The notes: generated by a model from the sequence alone, not told the origin. 64,000 nt of DNA from Planctomycetota bacterium (GCA_017303505.1 JAFLCP010000005.1:1-64000); one strand, 5' to 3'. Counted from the first letter of the stretch, positions 23,287-31,679 are shown. Program-made: numbers and translations.

Positions 23287-23374
23287 GCAGAACCAAGCGG
23301 TGAACCGAAGCCGCCGATCACGCGGTTTTTGAAATCAATGTTTTCACGGCGGCTCGGTTACCGCCGTCGTCTGA
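23287..23374 (+). other. attC 34 (R' with 1-base deletion)
   Basis: R'' GCAGAAC; R' reads GTCTGA (23369-23374), one T short of GTTCTGA predicted by the next R'' TCAGAAC. Confidence 0.85.
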
Positions 23375-23398
23375 CATCGGCGTACGCAGTAATCAAGC

Positions 23399-23833
23399 AT
23401 GGCAATCATTCACTTCGATGGATTCTACTACTCGCGACCTATCGAATGGGAAGACTGGCATGCGGGAGTACGAATGCACGGTGAACACGTCCATTTTCGC
23501 CGCTTTTATCCGAACGGAATTTGGCTTGGTGCCTGCCGAGACAGTACATTTGACTTTTGGACCGATTCGGAACAGCTTGATTCGAATACCATTGGTATCC
23601 TCCAACGAGGACGCGGTCCAACGGACGGAGAGGCAAATCTATTGTGGATTGCGGGTACCTACGAAATTGCCAATGAAAGACTCATTCAATCTCTCGCCCC
23701 TGATTGCGGAGGCGGATACGTGTGGGTGACCAACTACTCCATTATGGATGATCGCATCGTCGGGCCGCTTGAAGGAGAGAATCCCCTGACGCTTCGATTT
23801 AAACCCACTCCAGCAAATATGACTATCCGTTAA
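23399..23833 (+). CDS. hypothetical protein, 144 aa
   Basis: ATG 23399 (MAIIHFDGFYYSRPIEWEDW). Beta-rich, with a FRRFYPNGIWLGACRDSTFD hairpin and GTYEIANERLIQSLA, then LTLRFKPTPANMTIR. The NGIW-GA--- ... GTY pattern suggests a beta-barrel of calycin type, but no family is recognised. Confidence 0.75.
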   Translation: MAIIHFDGFYYSRPIEWEDWHAGVRMHGEHVHFRRFYPNGIWLGACRDSTFDFWTDSEQLDSNTIGILQRGRGPTDGEANLLWIAGTYEIANERLIQSLAPDCGGGYVWVTNYSIMDDRIVGPLEGENPLTLRFKPTPANMTIR

Positions 23834-23837
23834 AATT

Positions 23838-23928
23838 TCAGAACAAAGCCATGCACACGGAGCACTCGAAAGCGCGGTTTGGCATTGGTTGCCTTACTCC
23901 TCGTGCCCGGTGATGGTCGCCGTTCTGT
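23838..23928 (+). other. attC 35
   Basis: R'' TCAGAAC, R' GTTCTGT. Core GCACACGGAGCACTCGAAAGCGC. Confidence 0.88.
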
Positions 23929-23942
23929 CCATGGATGTTGCA

Positions 23943-24128
23943 ATGAGAAAATCCGGTTTCCCTTTTGTAATGCTTGCCTTACTGACGTTTCAAGTTGGAT
24001 GTGAAACGAAGGTCGAGGGATACGGGGTTGGAAATGGGAGACAACCTCAGACACCTGGACTAAAGGAAGAAATACGAAAACTCAAAGCCGAGAGGCTAAA
24101 ATCTCGCACTATGGGCGATGGAAACTGA
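23943..24128 (+). CDS. small probable lipoprotein, 61 aa
   Basis: MRKSGFPFVMLALLTFQVGC is a lipoprotein-type signal peptide with a plausible but non-ideal lipobox (Q-V-G-C). The mature part is a charged helix (LKEEIRKLKAERLKSRTMGD). Another ATG lies 12 bp upstream. Function unknown; membrane-anchored short coiled coil. Confidence 0.65.
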   Translation: MRKSGFPFVMLALLTFQVGCETKVEGYGVGNGRQPQTPGLKEEIRKLKAERLKSRTMGDGN

Positions 24129-24166
24129 ACTCAGCTAATTACACCATTCAAAGTATTTAAAAACTG

Positions 24167-24257
24167 GAAGAACAAACGATTGCAACCAAGCCCTCGATCA
24201 GGCGTTTTGACTTGTGTGGAGTCAACTGCTCGGGCTAGCTGAATCAGGTCGTTCTGG
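24167..24257 (+). other. attC 36
   Basis: R'' GAAGAAC (diverged), R' GTTCTGG. AAGCCCTCGATCAGGCG...TTTTGACTTGTG type. Confidence 0.88.
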
Positions 24258-24296
24258 CATTGACGGAAGCCTTATCTTGCATCCCAAGGAAATGAA

Positions 24297-24593
24297 ATGA
24301 ACGGACTGGCCGAGATCGTCGTTGATTACCTGCTGACAATCATGTTCGCAGAAGGTGACGTAATCGATGCGGACTACCAAGTGCGACTTCAAGAATCGAT
24401 GTCCGAGCAGATAAATCCACTTTCAGATGCCGAGCGAATGGCGCTGTCACAAGCAGCGCAACGTCGACTGATTGAGATTGATTCGGGGCCGGACCAATAT
24501 GGTTACAATGCCGGTTTGTTGGTGTCGCCCGAACAACGTGCAGTCCTCACCGCACTCGCGACGGGAGAGCTGTACGACGGGCTTAATCCATGA
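24297..24593 (+). CDS. helical hypothetical protein, 98 aa
   Basis: ATG 24297 preceded by AAGGAAATGAA, a fair ribosome site. All-helical, acidic (EIVVDYLLTIMFAEGDVIDA; LSDAERMALSQAAQRRLIEI; SPEQRAVLTALATGELYDGL). Could be an adaptor or immunity protein; unrecognised. Confidence 0.78.
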   Translation: MNGLAEIVVDYLLTIMFAEGDVIDADYQVRLQESMSEQINPLSDAERMALSQAAQRRLIEIDSGPDQYGYNAGLLVSPEQRAVLTALATGELYDGLNP

Positions 24594-24609
24594 ACGGCCC
24601 CTATAACCG

Positions 24610-24701
24610 GCAAAACAAAGCGGTGAACGGGAGCCGCCGATGACACGGGCATTGAAACCATAGAAAGTTTGGCGGCGGCCCCGTTATCGCTGCCGTTATG
24701 C
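24610..24701 (+). other. attC 37
   Basis: R'' GCAAAAC (diverged), R' GTTATGC. GGGAGCCGCCGATGACACG type. Confidence 0.9.
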
Positions 24702-24734
24702 CAGAATCACTGTCGCATGCTGGAGATCAATGGA

Positions 24735-25283
24735 ATGACGAGGCCTGCTTTAAACCACTATCTTGTTTTCGCCCTGGGCATGTGCTTGTTCTGCAGCGCT
24801 CACGCACAAGAACCACGGAAACCGACTGGCTACGACTTTCGTGAGTCCGATCAGTATCGAGCCTTGGACGACATGTCTCGGTTGCAGCTTGAGGCTGCGG
24901 TGAATGATCTTGGAAGGCTTGAACGAGCGCTTGATGCATTCATGACAGACCACGAAGGAAAACCTCCCATAAAACTGGAAGAACTGGTTCCAGATTACAT
25001 CGAGAGTCTGCCCCAAGATCCATTTTCGACCACAGAGGACAACATCCCAGCCTATCTCAATCGACATCAGCGTTCACTTGATGGTCGGGGTTACCTATAT
25101 CTGCAAAAGCCAAACGGCTTTTCAATTAAATCATACAGTCCCTTGATGCTTGAGCCGTCACCGGGAGCGTGGCGGATTCAAAGTGTTGGACTGCTTGATT
25201 TTCCGCTTCGCTATCCGCGGTCTAATCCGGGACTTATCCGTACTCGCGGCTACTGGGGACGCATGAAGTTGGATGTCTTCTAG
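24735..25283 (+). CDS. secreted GspG/pseudopilin-core-like protein, 182 aa
   Basis: Signal peptide (NHYLVFALGMCLFCSAHAQE, cleavage near AHA-QE). The mature part matches the soluble core of type II secretion major pseudopilin: AVNDLGRLERALDAFMTDHE, LEELVPDYIESLPQDPF, GYLYL--PNGFSIKSYSP. It lacks the prepilin N-terminal helix and the G/FTLxE motif, so it is exported as a soluble core rather than assembled into a pilus. Confidence 0.78.
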   Translation: MTRPALNHYLVFALGMCLFCSAHAQEPRKPTGYDFRESDQYRALDDMSRLQLEAAVNDLGRLERALDAFMTDHEGKPPIKLEELVPDYIESLPQDPFSTTEDNIPAYLNRHQRSLDGRGYLYLQKPNGFSIKSYSPLMLEPSPGAWRIQSVGLLDFPLRYPRSNPGLIRTRGYWGRMKLDVF

Positions 25284-25292
25284 AGTATCATG

Positions 25293-25384
25293 ACATAACA
25301 ATGCGTTGGGCGCGGAGCCGCCGATCGCGTCGTTCCTGAAGTCAGTATTGATTGGCGGCGGCCCGGTCAACGCCAGCGTTATCA
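25293..25384 (+). other. attC 38
   Basis: R'' ACATAAC (one mismatch to GTTATGC at 24695), R' GTTATCA. GCGGAGCCGCCGATCGCGTCGTT type, shared with 49, 54, 67, 84. Confidence 0.92.
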
Positions 25385-25394
25385 GGCTAAGCCA

Positions 25395-25889
25395 ATGCAG
25401 CATGTGTCTAGCCTTGGAGGACCGCGTGTCCTGCTACCAACACAAGATGTGCCCCGCTGGATCGGCGAGCTTGGCAGCGAACCAACACCCGACGAGGGGT
25501 TGTACGCACTTGCGTGCTCTGTTGACGACTACTGTGGCATCATCCAGCCTTGGGGAACGCAGATCATTGTGTTCGGCGATGACCCGTCCGAGATGTACTG
25601 GTCGCCCGACAAAGACGGTGGATTGTTTGTTCGCTGGGTCGGCGCGGGTTCGCTCGAACCATTGATTGCCTTTGCCAAAGCTGTATCCGAAATGGACAAT
25701 TGGGCCGAACGGATTGAGTGGGACGCACAAGCGACGGACTACACACTGATGGACACATGCACGTTTGTCGGTGATACTGCGCCGAGAGTCGCGATCACCC
25801 TCCCATCCGGCAGGTACATCATTAAGTCCAAGTATGCCGAATCCGATCGTGTTATGGCGATCGTCCAGCGTCTCGAATACGCCCGATAA
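25395..25889 (+). CDS. Imm21-like immunity protein, 164 aa
   Basis: Follows the Imm21 pattern: SSLGGPRVLLPTQDVPRWIG at the start, ALACSVDDYCGII, a V-GDDPSEMYW segment and GGLFVRWVGAGSLE, then helices. Imm21-type proteins neutralise toxins of contact-dependent or secretion systems; no toxin lies nearby. Family call is from remembered patterns only. Confidence 0.75.
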   Translation: MQHVSSLGGPRVLLPTQDVPRWIGELGSEPTPDEGLYALACSVDDYCGIIQPWGTQIIVFGDDPSEMYWSPDKDGGLFVRWVGAGSLEPLIAFAKAVSEMDNWAERIEWDAQATDYTLMDTCTFVGDTAPRVAITLPSGRYIIKSKYAESDRVMAIVQRLEYAR

Positions 25890-25974
25890 CAAAGCGGTGA
25901 ACGGGAGCCGCCGACGACGCGGGGTTTGAATTCATAGTTTTTTGGCCGCGGCCCGGTTAACCGTGTCGTTGCAA
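25884..25974 (+). other. attC 39
   Basis: R'' CGATAAC (one mismatch to GTTATCA at 25378), R' GTTGCAA. Confidence 0.9.
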
Positions 25975-25986
25975 TAGGTTTAAGGT

Positions 25987-26340
25987 ATGTCACACAAGCG
26001 ACAGAAAAGGCAGCGTGCGAACGCAGGACCGACGCCCCTGAAAAAGCCCCGGGCACTAGCCGCCGATCTAACGAAGCAGGTCCCCAACAATTCATGGGGT
26101 GGCCCCGTCCTGGCATATGTTGACACACCATACATCTGCAGAGATTGTGGAAAAGAAGAGATTTGGACTGCAGATCAACAAAAATGGTACTATGAAGTTG
26201 CCAAAGGTTCACTTTATGCGAAGGCGGTACGGTGCAAGGCATGCAGGGCGCTCATCGCAGAACAGAAACGAATTCAACGTGAACAGATGGCAAACGGAGA
26301 TCCACGGCCTCCCCGCAAAGGGGCAAACGAAACCGGATGA
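25987..26340 (+). CDS. zinc-ribbon protein (zf_Tbcl-like), 117 aa
   Basis: Residues about 48-85 (YICRDCGKEEIWTADQQKWY, EVAKGSLYAKAVRCKACR) match the bacterial zinc-ribbon family with the C-x2-C ... EQ--WY ... RC--CR signature (PF13451-like). Both ends are Lys/Arg-rich, suggesting nucleic-acid contact. Soluble; single-gene cassette. Confidence 0.85.
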   Translation: MSHKRQKRQRANAGPTPLKKPRALAADLTKQVPNNSWGGPVLAYVDTPYICRDCGKEEIWTADQQKWYYEVAKGSLYAKAVRCKACRALIAEQKRIQREQMANGDPRPPRKGANETG

Positions 26341-26347
26341 CCACTCA

Positions 26348-26437
26348 ACAGAACAATCGCGTGCACCACAGCGGCGGACGGTGCTTTGTGGCAATCGTAC
26401 GTCAACTCCCGCCGCGAGGTGACACCTAGCGTACGTC
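26348..26437 (+). other. attC 40 (degenerate R')
   Basis: R'' ACAGAAC; R' GTACGTC (26431-26437) with T-to-A at the third position. GCACCACAGCGGCGGACGGTGC type. Confidence 0.8.
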
Positions 26438-26458
26438 GAACAGAAGGAGCATACTCCA

Positions 26459-26854
26459 ATGCTGGAGCAGGAAGTCGCAATACCGTTCGTCAAGGGAAAG
26501 GTTCCTGTCGTCGTCGATTTCAAAAATCACCCCGCCATCAAAACGATTGCGGAGTGGGGGCTGGAACTGAAGCGAAAAATTGAGGAGGCGTGTTTTCTCA
26601 GCTACCGCGAAAAAGTTGCCTCCATCGGTCCTGAGTCACTTCCACGCATCAGGCGTGCAAACGAGATCTGGAAGCACCTGGAGATTCGCCACATTCGGAT
26701 AGATCCGAGCGTAAAAGATGTTGTTGTGATATATGTCATTCCGGCTTGGGATGAGAGTGAGCACATGGAATGGTGTGTGCAAGGGACTGACAAGTTGATT
26801 TATGTCGGCCAATTTCTTGCGTATCCTGTGAACGGGTATCAAAATGTAAATTGA
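26459..26854 (+). CDS. hypothetical protein, 131 aa
   Basis: ATG 26459. Beta-rich start (VAIPFVKGKVPVVVDFKNHP), central helix, then VVVIYVIPAWDESEHMEWCV, reminiscent of DUF6985-type proteins (IP-WDEEH--E). Weak assignment. Acidic, soluble. Confidence 0.75.
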   Translation: MLEQEVAIPFVKGKVPVVVDFKNHPAIKTIAEWGLELKRKIEEACFLSYREKVASIGPESLPRIRRANEIWKHLEIRHIRIDPSVKDVVVIYVIPAWDESEHMEWCVQGTDKLIYVGQFLAYPVNGYQNVN

Positions 26855-26876
26855 ATTGCCGCAACAGCGATCTCGC

Positions 26877-26964
26877 CGAACAATCACATAAACCGAAGTC
26901 GCGGACGGTGCTTTATGGCAATGAAACGTCATCTCACGCGACTCGGTGACGTGTGGCGCTATCC
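26877..26964 (+). other. attC 41 (R' GC)
   Basis: R'' GCCGAAC; R' GCTATCC (26958-26964), one base from the GTTATCC expected from the next R'' GGATAAC. Confidence 0.85.
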
Positions 26965-26980
26965 AGCGTTAGCGATTGGT

Positions 26981-27385
26981 ATGCTGCTGACTGATCCCGA
27001 AATTGACCGATTCTTGGCCTCGATGTCGAGTGTGTCTTGCAAGCGATTCGTACAACGCTCGATTATGGACTTTAAAAGCATTACTGTCGCAATATTCGTT
27101 CTATTCCCGTCTCTTTTTGCGATTCCAATCGGCGTACGTGCTTCCTACATTCTAGACCTGTCTACCGCCGGAAGCGTTTTGATCGCTATTACTTGGTTGT
27201 GCGGATGGAGTTTCGTGTTCGCCTTGTTATTCGTTCGATACCAGAAATGGCGTTTGCGGAGGTATGTCCGATCAGTATTGGTGGCTGACATATTTCCCAA
27301 CTGCCCTCAATGTAATCAAAGCCAAGCTGAAAACGCCCTGGATACCTGTTGCTGCGGTTGTATAGTGCGACCGTTTGCTGGATAA
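26981..27385 (+). CDS. membrane protein with Cys-rich tail, 134 aa
   Basis: ATG 26981. Two transmembrane helices (about residues 33-53, SITVAIFVLFPSLFAIPIGV, and 64-86, VLIAITWLCGWSFVFALLFV) and a cytosolic tail with CPQCNQSQAENALDTCCCGC, a probable zinc knuckle. Similar plan to 5589 and 59128 with unrelated sequence. Confidence 0.75.
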   Translation: MLLTDPEIDRFLASMSSVSCKRFVQRSIMDFKSITVAIFVLFPSLFAIPIGVRASYILDLSTAGSVLIAITWLCGWSFVFALLFVRYQKWRLRRYVRSVLVADIFPNCPQCNQSQAENALDTCCCGCIVRPFAG

Positions 27386-27471
27386 CATTGGCATGCACAC
27401 GAAGCACTTGATCAGCCGTTTTGACTTGCGTTGAGTCACCCCCTCGTGCTCGGTGATGCGAGCCGTTATCC
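27380..27471 (+). other. attC 42
   Basis: R'' GGATAAC pairs with GCTATCC at 26958; R' GTTATCC. AGCACTTGATCAGCCG...TTTTGACTTGCG type. Confidence 0.92.
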
Positions 27472-27485
27472 GATTCAAGAGCATT

Positions 27486-27929
27486 ATGGGCACTTCGCTA
27501 TCATACCAATCTGACACGCCTATTCCCGAACCGATTCGATCAGAGATCGTAAGATACCTCACCGAAGAATCGGACAAACGGGACTGGTGGGCTGAGTCAT
27601 TGATTCTCTTTGACACCCCAAACTTGCCAGGCCACCTTGTCGGCGACACAAAACTCTTTTGCCTGATTGATGATGATCTCGCAGATTGTTTCATGGCAAT
27701 GACCGACGCAGTGTTCATCATTGAACTACTGGAAACCGTATCTGCAAAATACAAAATTGACTGGACGCTTTCCCTCGCAGGATCGCCCTGCGGTCAGGTG
27801 ATCAAGGGTGCGAGGGACGCCGAACTTACCAATAGCCTGGACTCCTTCGCGATGCTTGCGGATGAAGATCGTGGTGACTTCGGGAAATACGATCGTGTCC
27901 GTCTGCTCGCGGAAAATCCCGACCGCTAA
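27486..27929 (+). CDS. hypothetical protein, 147 aa
   Basis: ATG 27486. Helical N-terminus (EPIRSEIVRYLTEESDKRDW), then strands (KLFCLIDDDLADCFMAMTDA, DWTLSLAGSPCGQVIKG), helical acidic tail. Soluble; no family recognised. A GCTAAC lies after the stop, but the true R'' is 12 bp downstream. Confidence 0.75.
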   Translation: MGTSLSYQSDTPIPEPIRSEIVRYLTEESDKRDWWAESLILFDTPNLPGHLVGDTKLFCLIDDDLADCFMAMTDAVFIIELLETVSAKYKIDWTLSLAGSPCGQVIKGARDAELTNSLDSFAMLADEDRGDFGKYDRVRLLAENPDR

Positions 27930-27940
27930 CGAACATCATC

Positions 27941-28031
27941 GGACAACAATCACGTGCACCGAAATCGCGGACGGTGCTTTAGTTTAATGAAACGTCTCCT
28001 TGCCGCGACTCGGTGACGTGTTTCGCTCGTC
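27941..28031 (+). other. attC 43 (R' GC)
   Basis: R'' GGACAAC (one mismatch to GTTATCC at 27465); R' GCTCGTC (28025-28031). GTGCACCGAAATCGCGGACGG type. Confidence 0.87.
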
Positions 28032-28042
28032 CTTCAAATACC

Positions 28043-28582
28043 ATGCTCGTCACGATTGAACGAAAGAGACTTGATCCGCATCGGCTCTATGGCGTCATCG
28101 TCAATGAGTCTGAGCAACTACTTTGCCTTCACCGAGAAGTTGACTTTCAATTGGATGGCTACGTGTTCATTCGCAAAAAAGACATCACCAGTCGCATGTG
28201 TGATACACCATCTCACAAATACACAGAGGCGTTGATGCGAAAAGAAGGTTTCTGGTTAAAACCTGACCGATTCGTTCAGCGGTTGAACATCGAATCGTGG
28301 GAAACAACCGTGACCTCATTAATTGGCAAACCGGTCTTGTTGGAAAACGAGAATAAATCAGCTCATTGCTGGGTTGGAATCGTTGATGCTTGTACTCGAA
28401 CCATTGCCACCATACACTGCTTCGATGGTGTGGGAGTATTTGACGACGACGCCGATCGAATTCCTCTTCGGTCGTTAACATCGATCCAATACGGCGACAG
28501 ATACACGCAAACGCACTACAAGCACTTAAAAACGCGGACGAACCAAACGATGCACCGAAATCGCGGATCGGCCGTTTCCTGA
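28043..28582 (+). CDS. hypothetical protein, same family as 44877, 179 aa
   Basis: ATG 28043. YGVIVNESEQLLCLHREVDF, then LDGYVFIRKKDITSRMC, is a small beta-barrel pattern matched in the cassette at 44877 (YVLVRSSQLVVIREFDGFLP ... T-L). A second half holds a similar ADR-PLRSLTSIQYGDRY end. The frame runs on into attC 44 and ends MHRNRGSAVS. Two diverged members of one unnamed family in the array. Confidence 0.77.
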   Translation: MLVTIERKRLDPHRLYGVIVNESEQLLCLHREVDFQLDGYVFIRKKDITSRMCDTPSHKYTEALMRKEGFWLKPDRFVQRLNIESWETTVTSLIGKPVLLENENKSAHCWVGIVDACTRTIATIHCFDGVGVFDDDADRIPLRSLTSIQYGDRYTQTHYKHLKTRTNQTMHRNRGSAVS

Positions 28583-28627
28583 TGGCAAGTCAACTTGCCG
28601 CGACATCGGTGATCGCGGTCATTCTGC
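28537..28627 (+). other. attC 44 (R' G-to-A)
   Basis: R'' GACGAAC pairs with GCTCGTC at 28025; R' ATTCTGC (28621-28627). Confidence 0.87.
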
Positions 28628-28642
28628 CAAAGAGGAAATTTT

Positions 28643-29092
28643 ATGGGCAAGTACGATGGCCCACACTTCCAGTGTGAAGACCGTGACGTTGTCTCAATCT
28701 GGGTCGCCCATATGAACTTTGACGCGATTCCCGAGGATTACATGGAGCACAACCGCGACGACAACGATGACGCTCCGTGGAGCACGTTCACTCACAACTT
28801 TGGCTTCGGTTACTATGATGACGATTTCGTTGAATCGTACGTGCAACCCGACGAGCGAACGGCACCGCTCTACGAACAACTGAAGTATCTGTCGTACTCT
28901 GCGTCTTTCATTGATCTGGCAGTCGAAGAGGCTCGCAAGCGGAAACTGGATCAAACGACATTTGTCTTCCTGATGTACAATTTCGCGTACGATCCGAAGG
29001 TTACCAGAATCGTTCGAGATGATTACCTTGAATTCCTGGGCGTCTTTTTGTTCGATCAGGAATCAGGATCTGTTGAACAGTGGCAGGGCTGA
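28643..29092 (+). CDS. Imm22-like immunity protein, 149 aa
   Basis: Imm22 pattern: DRDVVSIWVAHMNFDAIPED, acidic region, then FTHNFGFGYYDDDFVESYVQ, matching VS-W-G--- ... F--DFGI-YYD-DF-E. A helical second half ends FLGVFLFDQES. Preceded by AGAGGAAATTTT, a good ribosome site. The Imm22 fold is associated with polymorphic-toxin immunity; no cognate toxin is seen. Confidence 0.8.
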   Translation: MGKYDGPHFQCEDRDVVSIWVAHMNFDAIPEDYMEHNRDDNDDAPWSTFTHNFGFGYYDDDFVESYVQPDERTAPLYEQLKYLSYSASFIDLAVEEARKRKLDQTTFVFLMYNFAYDPKVTRIVRDDYLEFLGVFLFDQESGSVEQWQG

Positions 29093-29108
29093 TGTGACCT
29101 GCGAAATG

Positions 29109-29199
29109 GCAGAACAAAGCAGTCAACCGGAGCCGTCGATCGTCTCGCTCCTCGCCTTAACATCAAACCCGGCGGCCACGGATACCGCAAACGTTCGTC
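29109..29199 (+). other. attC 45
   Basis: R'' GCAGAAC pairs with (A)TTCTGC at 28621; R' GTTCGTC. Confidence 0.9.
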
Positions 29200-29217
29200 G
29201 CTTCGGAGAGTCATGAC

Positions 29218-29700
29218 TTGAGTATTGAATTCCGCTACCAGCTTACCGGAGCCGGATGGTCGGAATGCACACTGATCGTCGATGATGCCCATGTGACGGT
29301 AACGGCATCATATCTGTCTGACGCACTGCGCAGCCTCATTTCCGCCGTTTGTCGCGTCCTTGAAGGAACTGACGAAGCGACAGCCGCGTTTGACGAGGAA
29401 CCCGGCGAATTTCGCTGGCGACTATTCCGGAATGACGACGAATTGGTTCGCGTAATGATTCTTGAATTCGATGACTTATGGTCAGACAAGCCGGACTCAG
29501 ACGGCAAACCGATTTTCGATGTTCGATGTCGGCTTCGCACATTTGCAGGCGCGGTCTACGACGGTTGTAAGCGATTGCTTGCGGAGCATGGGCACACAGG
29601 ATACAAAGAGCGATGGCACGAGCATGACTTCCCAGATTCCGAGTTCGAGGAACTGAAACGCTTGCTGGACGCCAAACAGACGCGACGAACAAAGCCGTGA
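29218..29700 (+). CDS. hypothetical protein, 160 aa
   Basis: TTG 29218 start inferred (no ATG nearby). Pattern YQLTGAGWSECTLIVDDAHV, then SYLSDALRSLISAVCRVLEG and DEEPGEFRWRLFRNDDELVR is reminiscent of an uncharacterised immunity-like family with SYLSDAL-- and EPGEYRW motifs. The C-terminus reads into attC 46 (TRRTKP). Soluble and acidic. Confidence 0.78.
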   Translation: MSIEFRYQLTGAGWSECTLIVDDAHVTVTASYLSDALRSLISAVCRVLEGTDEATAAFDEEPGEFRWRLFRNDDELVRVMILEFDDLWSDKPDSDGKPIFDVRCRLRTFAGAVYDGCKRLLAEHGHTGYKERWHEHDFPDSEFEELKRLLDAKQTRRTKP

Positions 29701-29774
29701 ACCGGAACTCGCGATCCGGCGATTTTCAAATGGAAGCCGTACTGGCGCGTGCCCGGTTACGGAAAGCGTTACGC
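29684..29774 (+). other. attC 46
   Basis: R'' GACGAAC pairs with GTTCGTC at 29193; R' GTTACGC. Confidence 0.92.
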
Positions 29775-29799
29775 CCTTCACAAGAAAGACGCATGGCCG

Positions 29800-30117
29800 A
29801 TGCGATCAATAGCAAATGCTCAGATTGAAAGCATCCTCGACTTTGATCACGGCGAAGGTTGGATCACGTTTTCATGGTTAGACGAAAATGGGATAAAGCG
29901 GTCGCTTACGATAGATACCGAGGGACACTGTAGTCGTGAAATGCCGATTCGATCGGGAGCGGGCGTATCGATTGTTTCGGTGCGACCCGATAAGGTGCAA
30001 CTGCGATTTACTGATGATCTTGCGTCCAAACTCGAACTTGATCATGAGATTGAATTTGCGGGCAACGTTTCAGAGAATGCGTATGCAGACCTGTTGCAAA
30101 TGACCGATTACTTATGA
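29800..30117 (+). CDS. hypothetical protein, 105 aa
   Basis: ATG 29800 chosen because the longer frame begins in attC 46. Beta-rich: SILDFDHGEGWITFSWLDEN, IKRSLTIDTEGHC, VSIVSVRPDKVQLRFTDDLA, then a short helical end. Might be a small immunity or beta-sandwich protein; unrecognised. Confidence 0.72.
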   Translation: MRSIANAQIESILDFDHGEGWITFSWLDENGIKRSLTIDTEGHCSREMPIRSGAGVSIVSVRPDKVQLRFTDDLASKLELDHEIEFAGNVSENAYADLLQMTDYL

Positions 30118-30156
30118 CCTTAGCCGACATATCGGATGGACCGCACCACAGCAGGG

Positions 30157-30248
30157 GCAGAACCAAGCGATGGACCGGAGTCGCCGATCCGGTCGTTTTC
30201 TGAATGGATGATCGCTCGCGGCGACCGCGGTCATCGCCAACGTTCTGC
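30157..30248 (+). other. attC 47
   Basis: R'' GCAGAAC, R' GTTCTGC. GGACCGGAGTCGCCGATCCGG type. Confidence 0.9.
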
Positions 30249-30260
30249 TAACGAGAATCT

Positions 30261-30950
30261 ATGATTGATCGCGGTCAACACGAACTGATTCAAATCACCA
30301 GGCGTTTGTTGCTCTCGCGCAATCGCCCAAAGCGTCAATGGCTGATCGAACGACTTGGGCACATCTGGTCGCCGCCTCACATTCATCATTGCTCATTCGT
30401 TGAGCGACACCGAAAATATCTAGTTCACGCGATTCCGACTGATGAGTCGATCTCTGCTGTCCAAACATTCATTGCTGATTCTCATGTCAATGTACGCATC
30501 GCGGTCGCGTTTGCGCTCGGTCAGCAAACGGTGCCAGATGAGATCGCTGTACGCCACCTAATGCAATTGATTTGCGACGATCATCCGCATGTCCGCTGCA
30601 CCGCTGTTCATAGACTCGCCTATTCACCTCGACTTAACCTCCTAGACGCCACCGACATCGAACGTGGACTCTCCTGTGATACATGGACCGTGCGATGGAC
30701 GGTCGCGTCCGCAATACACTCAACCGATTTCGCCAATGTCGAATGGGAAACGCTTGTTAATTCGATTCCGAGGACGGCTGACTTCATGCTTTTTCAATGG
30801 CTTCAATACTGCATGCCGTATAAGGCTCGCTTGCTGGATGATGCGACGCTATCATCGGACGTTGCGGAACGGGTGCGCGCGATCCCAGACACGGCCCCGT
30901 TTCGAGACCAAATCAAAGACATGGCCAATCGCTTGCTTGCACGCGCATAA
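30261..30950 (+). CDS. HEAT-repeat protein, 229 aa
   Basis: Tandem helical hairpins with the HEAT signature: AVQTFIADSHVNVRIAVAFA-LG and LMQLICDDHPHVRCTAVHRL, followed by CDTWTVRWTVASAIHSTDFA. The D--V-VR--A motif at each repeat is clear. Typical role is protein-protein scaffolding. Soluble; single-gene cassette. Confidence 0.85.
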   Translation: MIDRGQHELIQITRRLLLSRNRPKRQWLIERLGHIWSPPHIHHCSFVERHRKYLVHAIPTDESISAVQTFIADSHVNVRIAVAFALGQQTVPDEIAVRHLMQLICDDHPHVRCTAVHRLAYSPRLNLLDATDIERGLSCDTWTVRWTVASAIHSTDFANVEWETLVNSIPRTADFMLFQWLQYCMPYKARLLDDATLSSDVAERVRAIPDTAPFRDQIKDMANRLLARA

Positions 30951-30953
30951 AAG

Positions 30954-31044
30954 ACAGAACCATGTGGCGAACGGGAGCCGCCAATGACTCCATTTGCGAA
31001 GTCATAGTCGTTTGGCGGCGGCCCCGTTACCGCCGTTGTTATCA
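30954..31044 (+). other. attC 48
   Basis: R'' ACAGAAC (one mismatch to GTTCTGC at 30242), R' GTTATCA. GGGAGCCGCCAATGA type. Confidence 0.92.
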
Positions 31045-31064
31045 CCTAGAGAAGCGGGGCGTCG

Positions 31065-31574
31065 ATGCACAACGTGAAAATCTTCGTTTCCGTTACAGTC
31101 CTTTCGTTCGCGCTTGGATGTTCAACGGAGTCAGGCAAGGATACTGCGCAGCTCGAAGGAAGTATTCGCGAATCACTCGAACTCGATAATCGCATGGCCA
31201 ACGACAAGCTCACTTCATCTGAAATCACTGCCGCCGAGGAATTTATGGGACACGTGGAGGCCGCTTTTGAGAATAAGGATGCGAACTTGCTAGAACGATT
31301 GTCTCATGCCGGTGGGGATCCTCGTGGTATAAAGAACACAATTGAATACAATCAGAATCTGATGAATGGTGGAGATCGCGTAAAATCATGGACGGCAAAA
31401 CGTTACGAGAGGCCAGATTGGGATTACCTAAAGACAAACGATTTCTATCCTGAACCAACGGTATGGGTTGATGTTGTGCTAAACAACGGGTCGGGAGACT
31501 ATTTCATATTTTTCGCTCTTGCACCCAATGCAGAGGGAGACCTGCGCAGTTGTTACTACATCGATAAGAAGTAA
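31065..31574 (+). CDS. probable lipoprotein, 169 aa
   Basis: Signal peptide MHNVKIFVSVTVLSFALGCS with lipobox F-A-L-G-C (Cys19). The mature part starts with a charged helix (QLEGSIRESLELDNRMANDK), another helix (EEFMGHVEAAFENKDANLLE), then WVDVVLNNGSGDYFIFFALA strands, giving an NTF2- or SnoaL-like alpha+beta outline. Exported to the cell envelope. Confidence 0.78.
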   Translation: MHNVKIFVSVTVLSFALGCSTESGKDTAQLEGSIRESLELDNRMANDKLTSSEITAAEEFMGHVEAAFENKDANLLERLSHAGGDPRGIKNTIEYNQNLMNGGDRVKSWTAKRYERPDWDYLKTNDFYPEPTVWVDVVLNNGSGDYFIFFALAPNAEGDLRSCYYIDKK

Positions 31575-31587
31575 GCTGGTAATCATG

Positions 31588-31679
31588 GGATAACAACGGG
31601 TTGGACGCGGAACCGCCGATCGCGTCGTTCGTGAAGTCAATGTTGATTGGCGGCGGCCCCGTTACCGCCATCGTTCTGC
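31588..31679 (+). other. attC 49
   Basis: R'' GGATAAC, R' GTTCTGC. GCGGAACCGCCGATCGCGTCGTT type. Confidence 0.92.
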
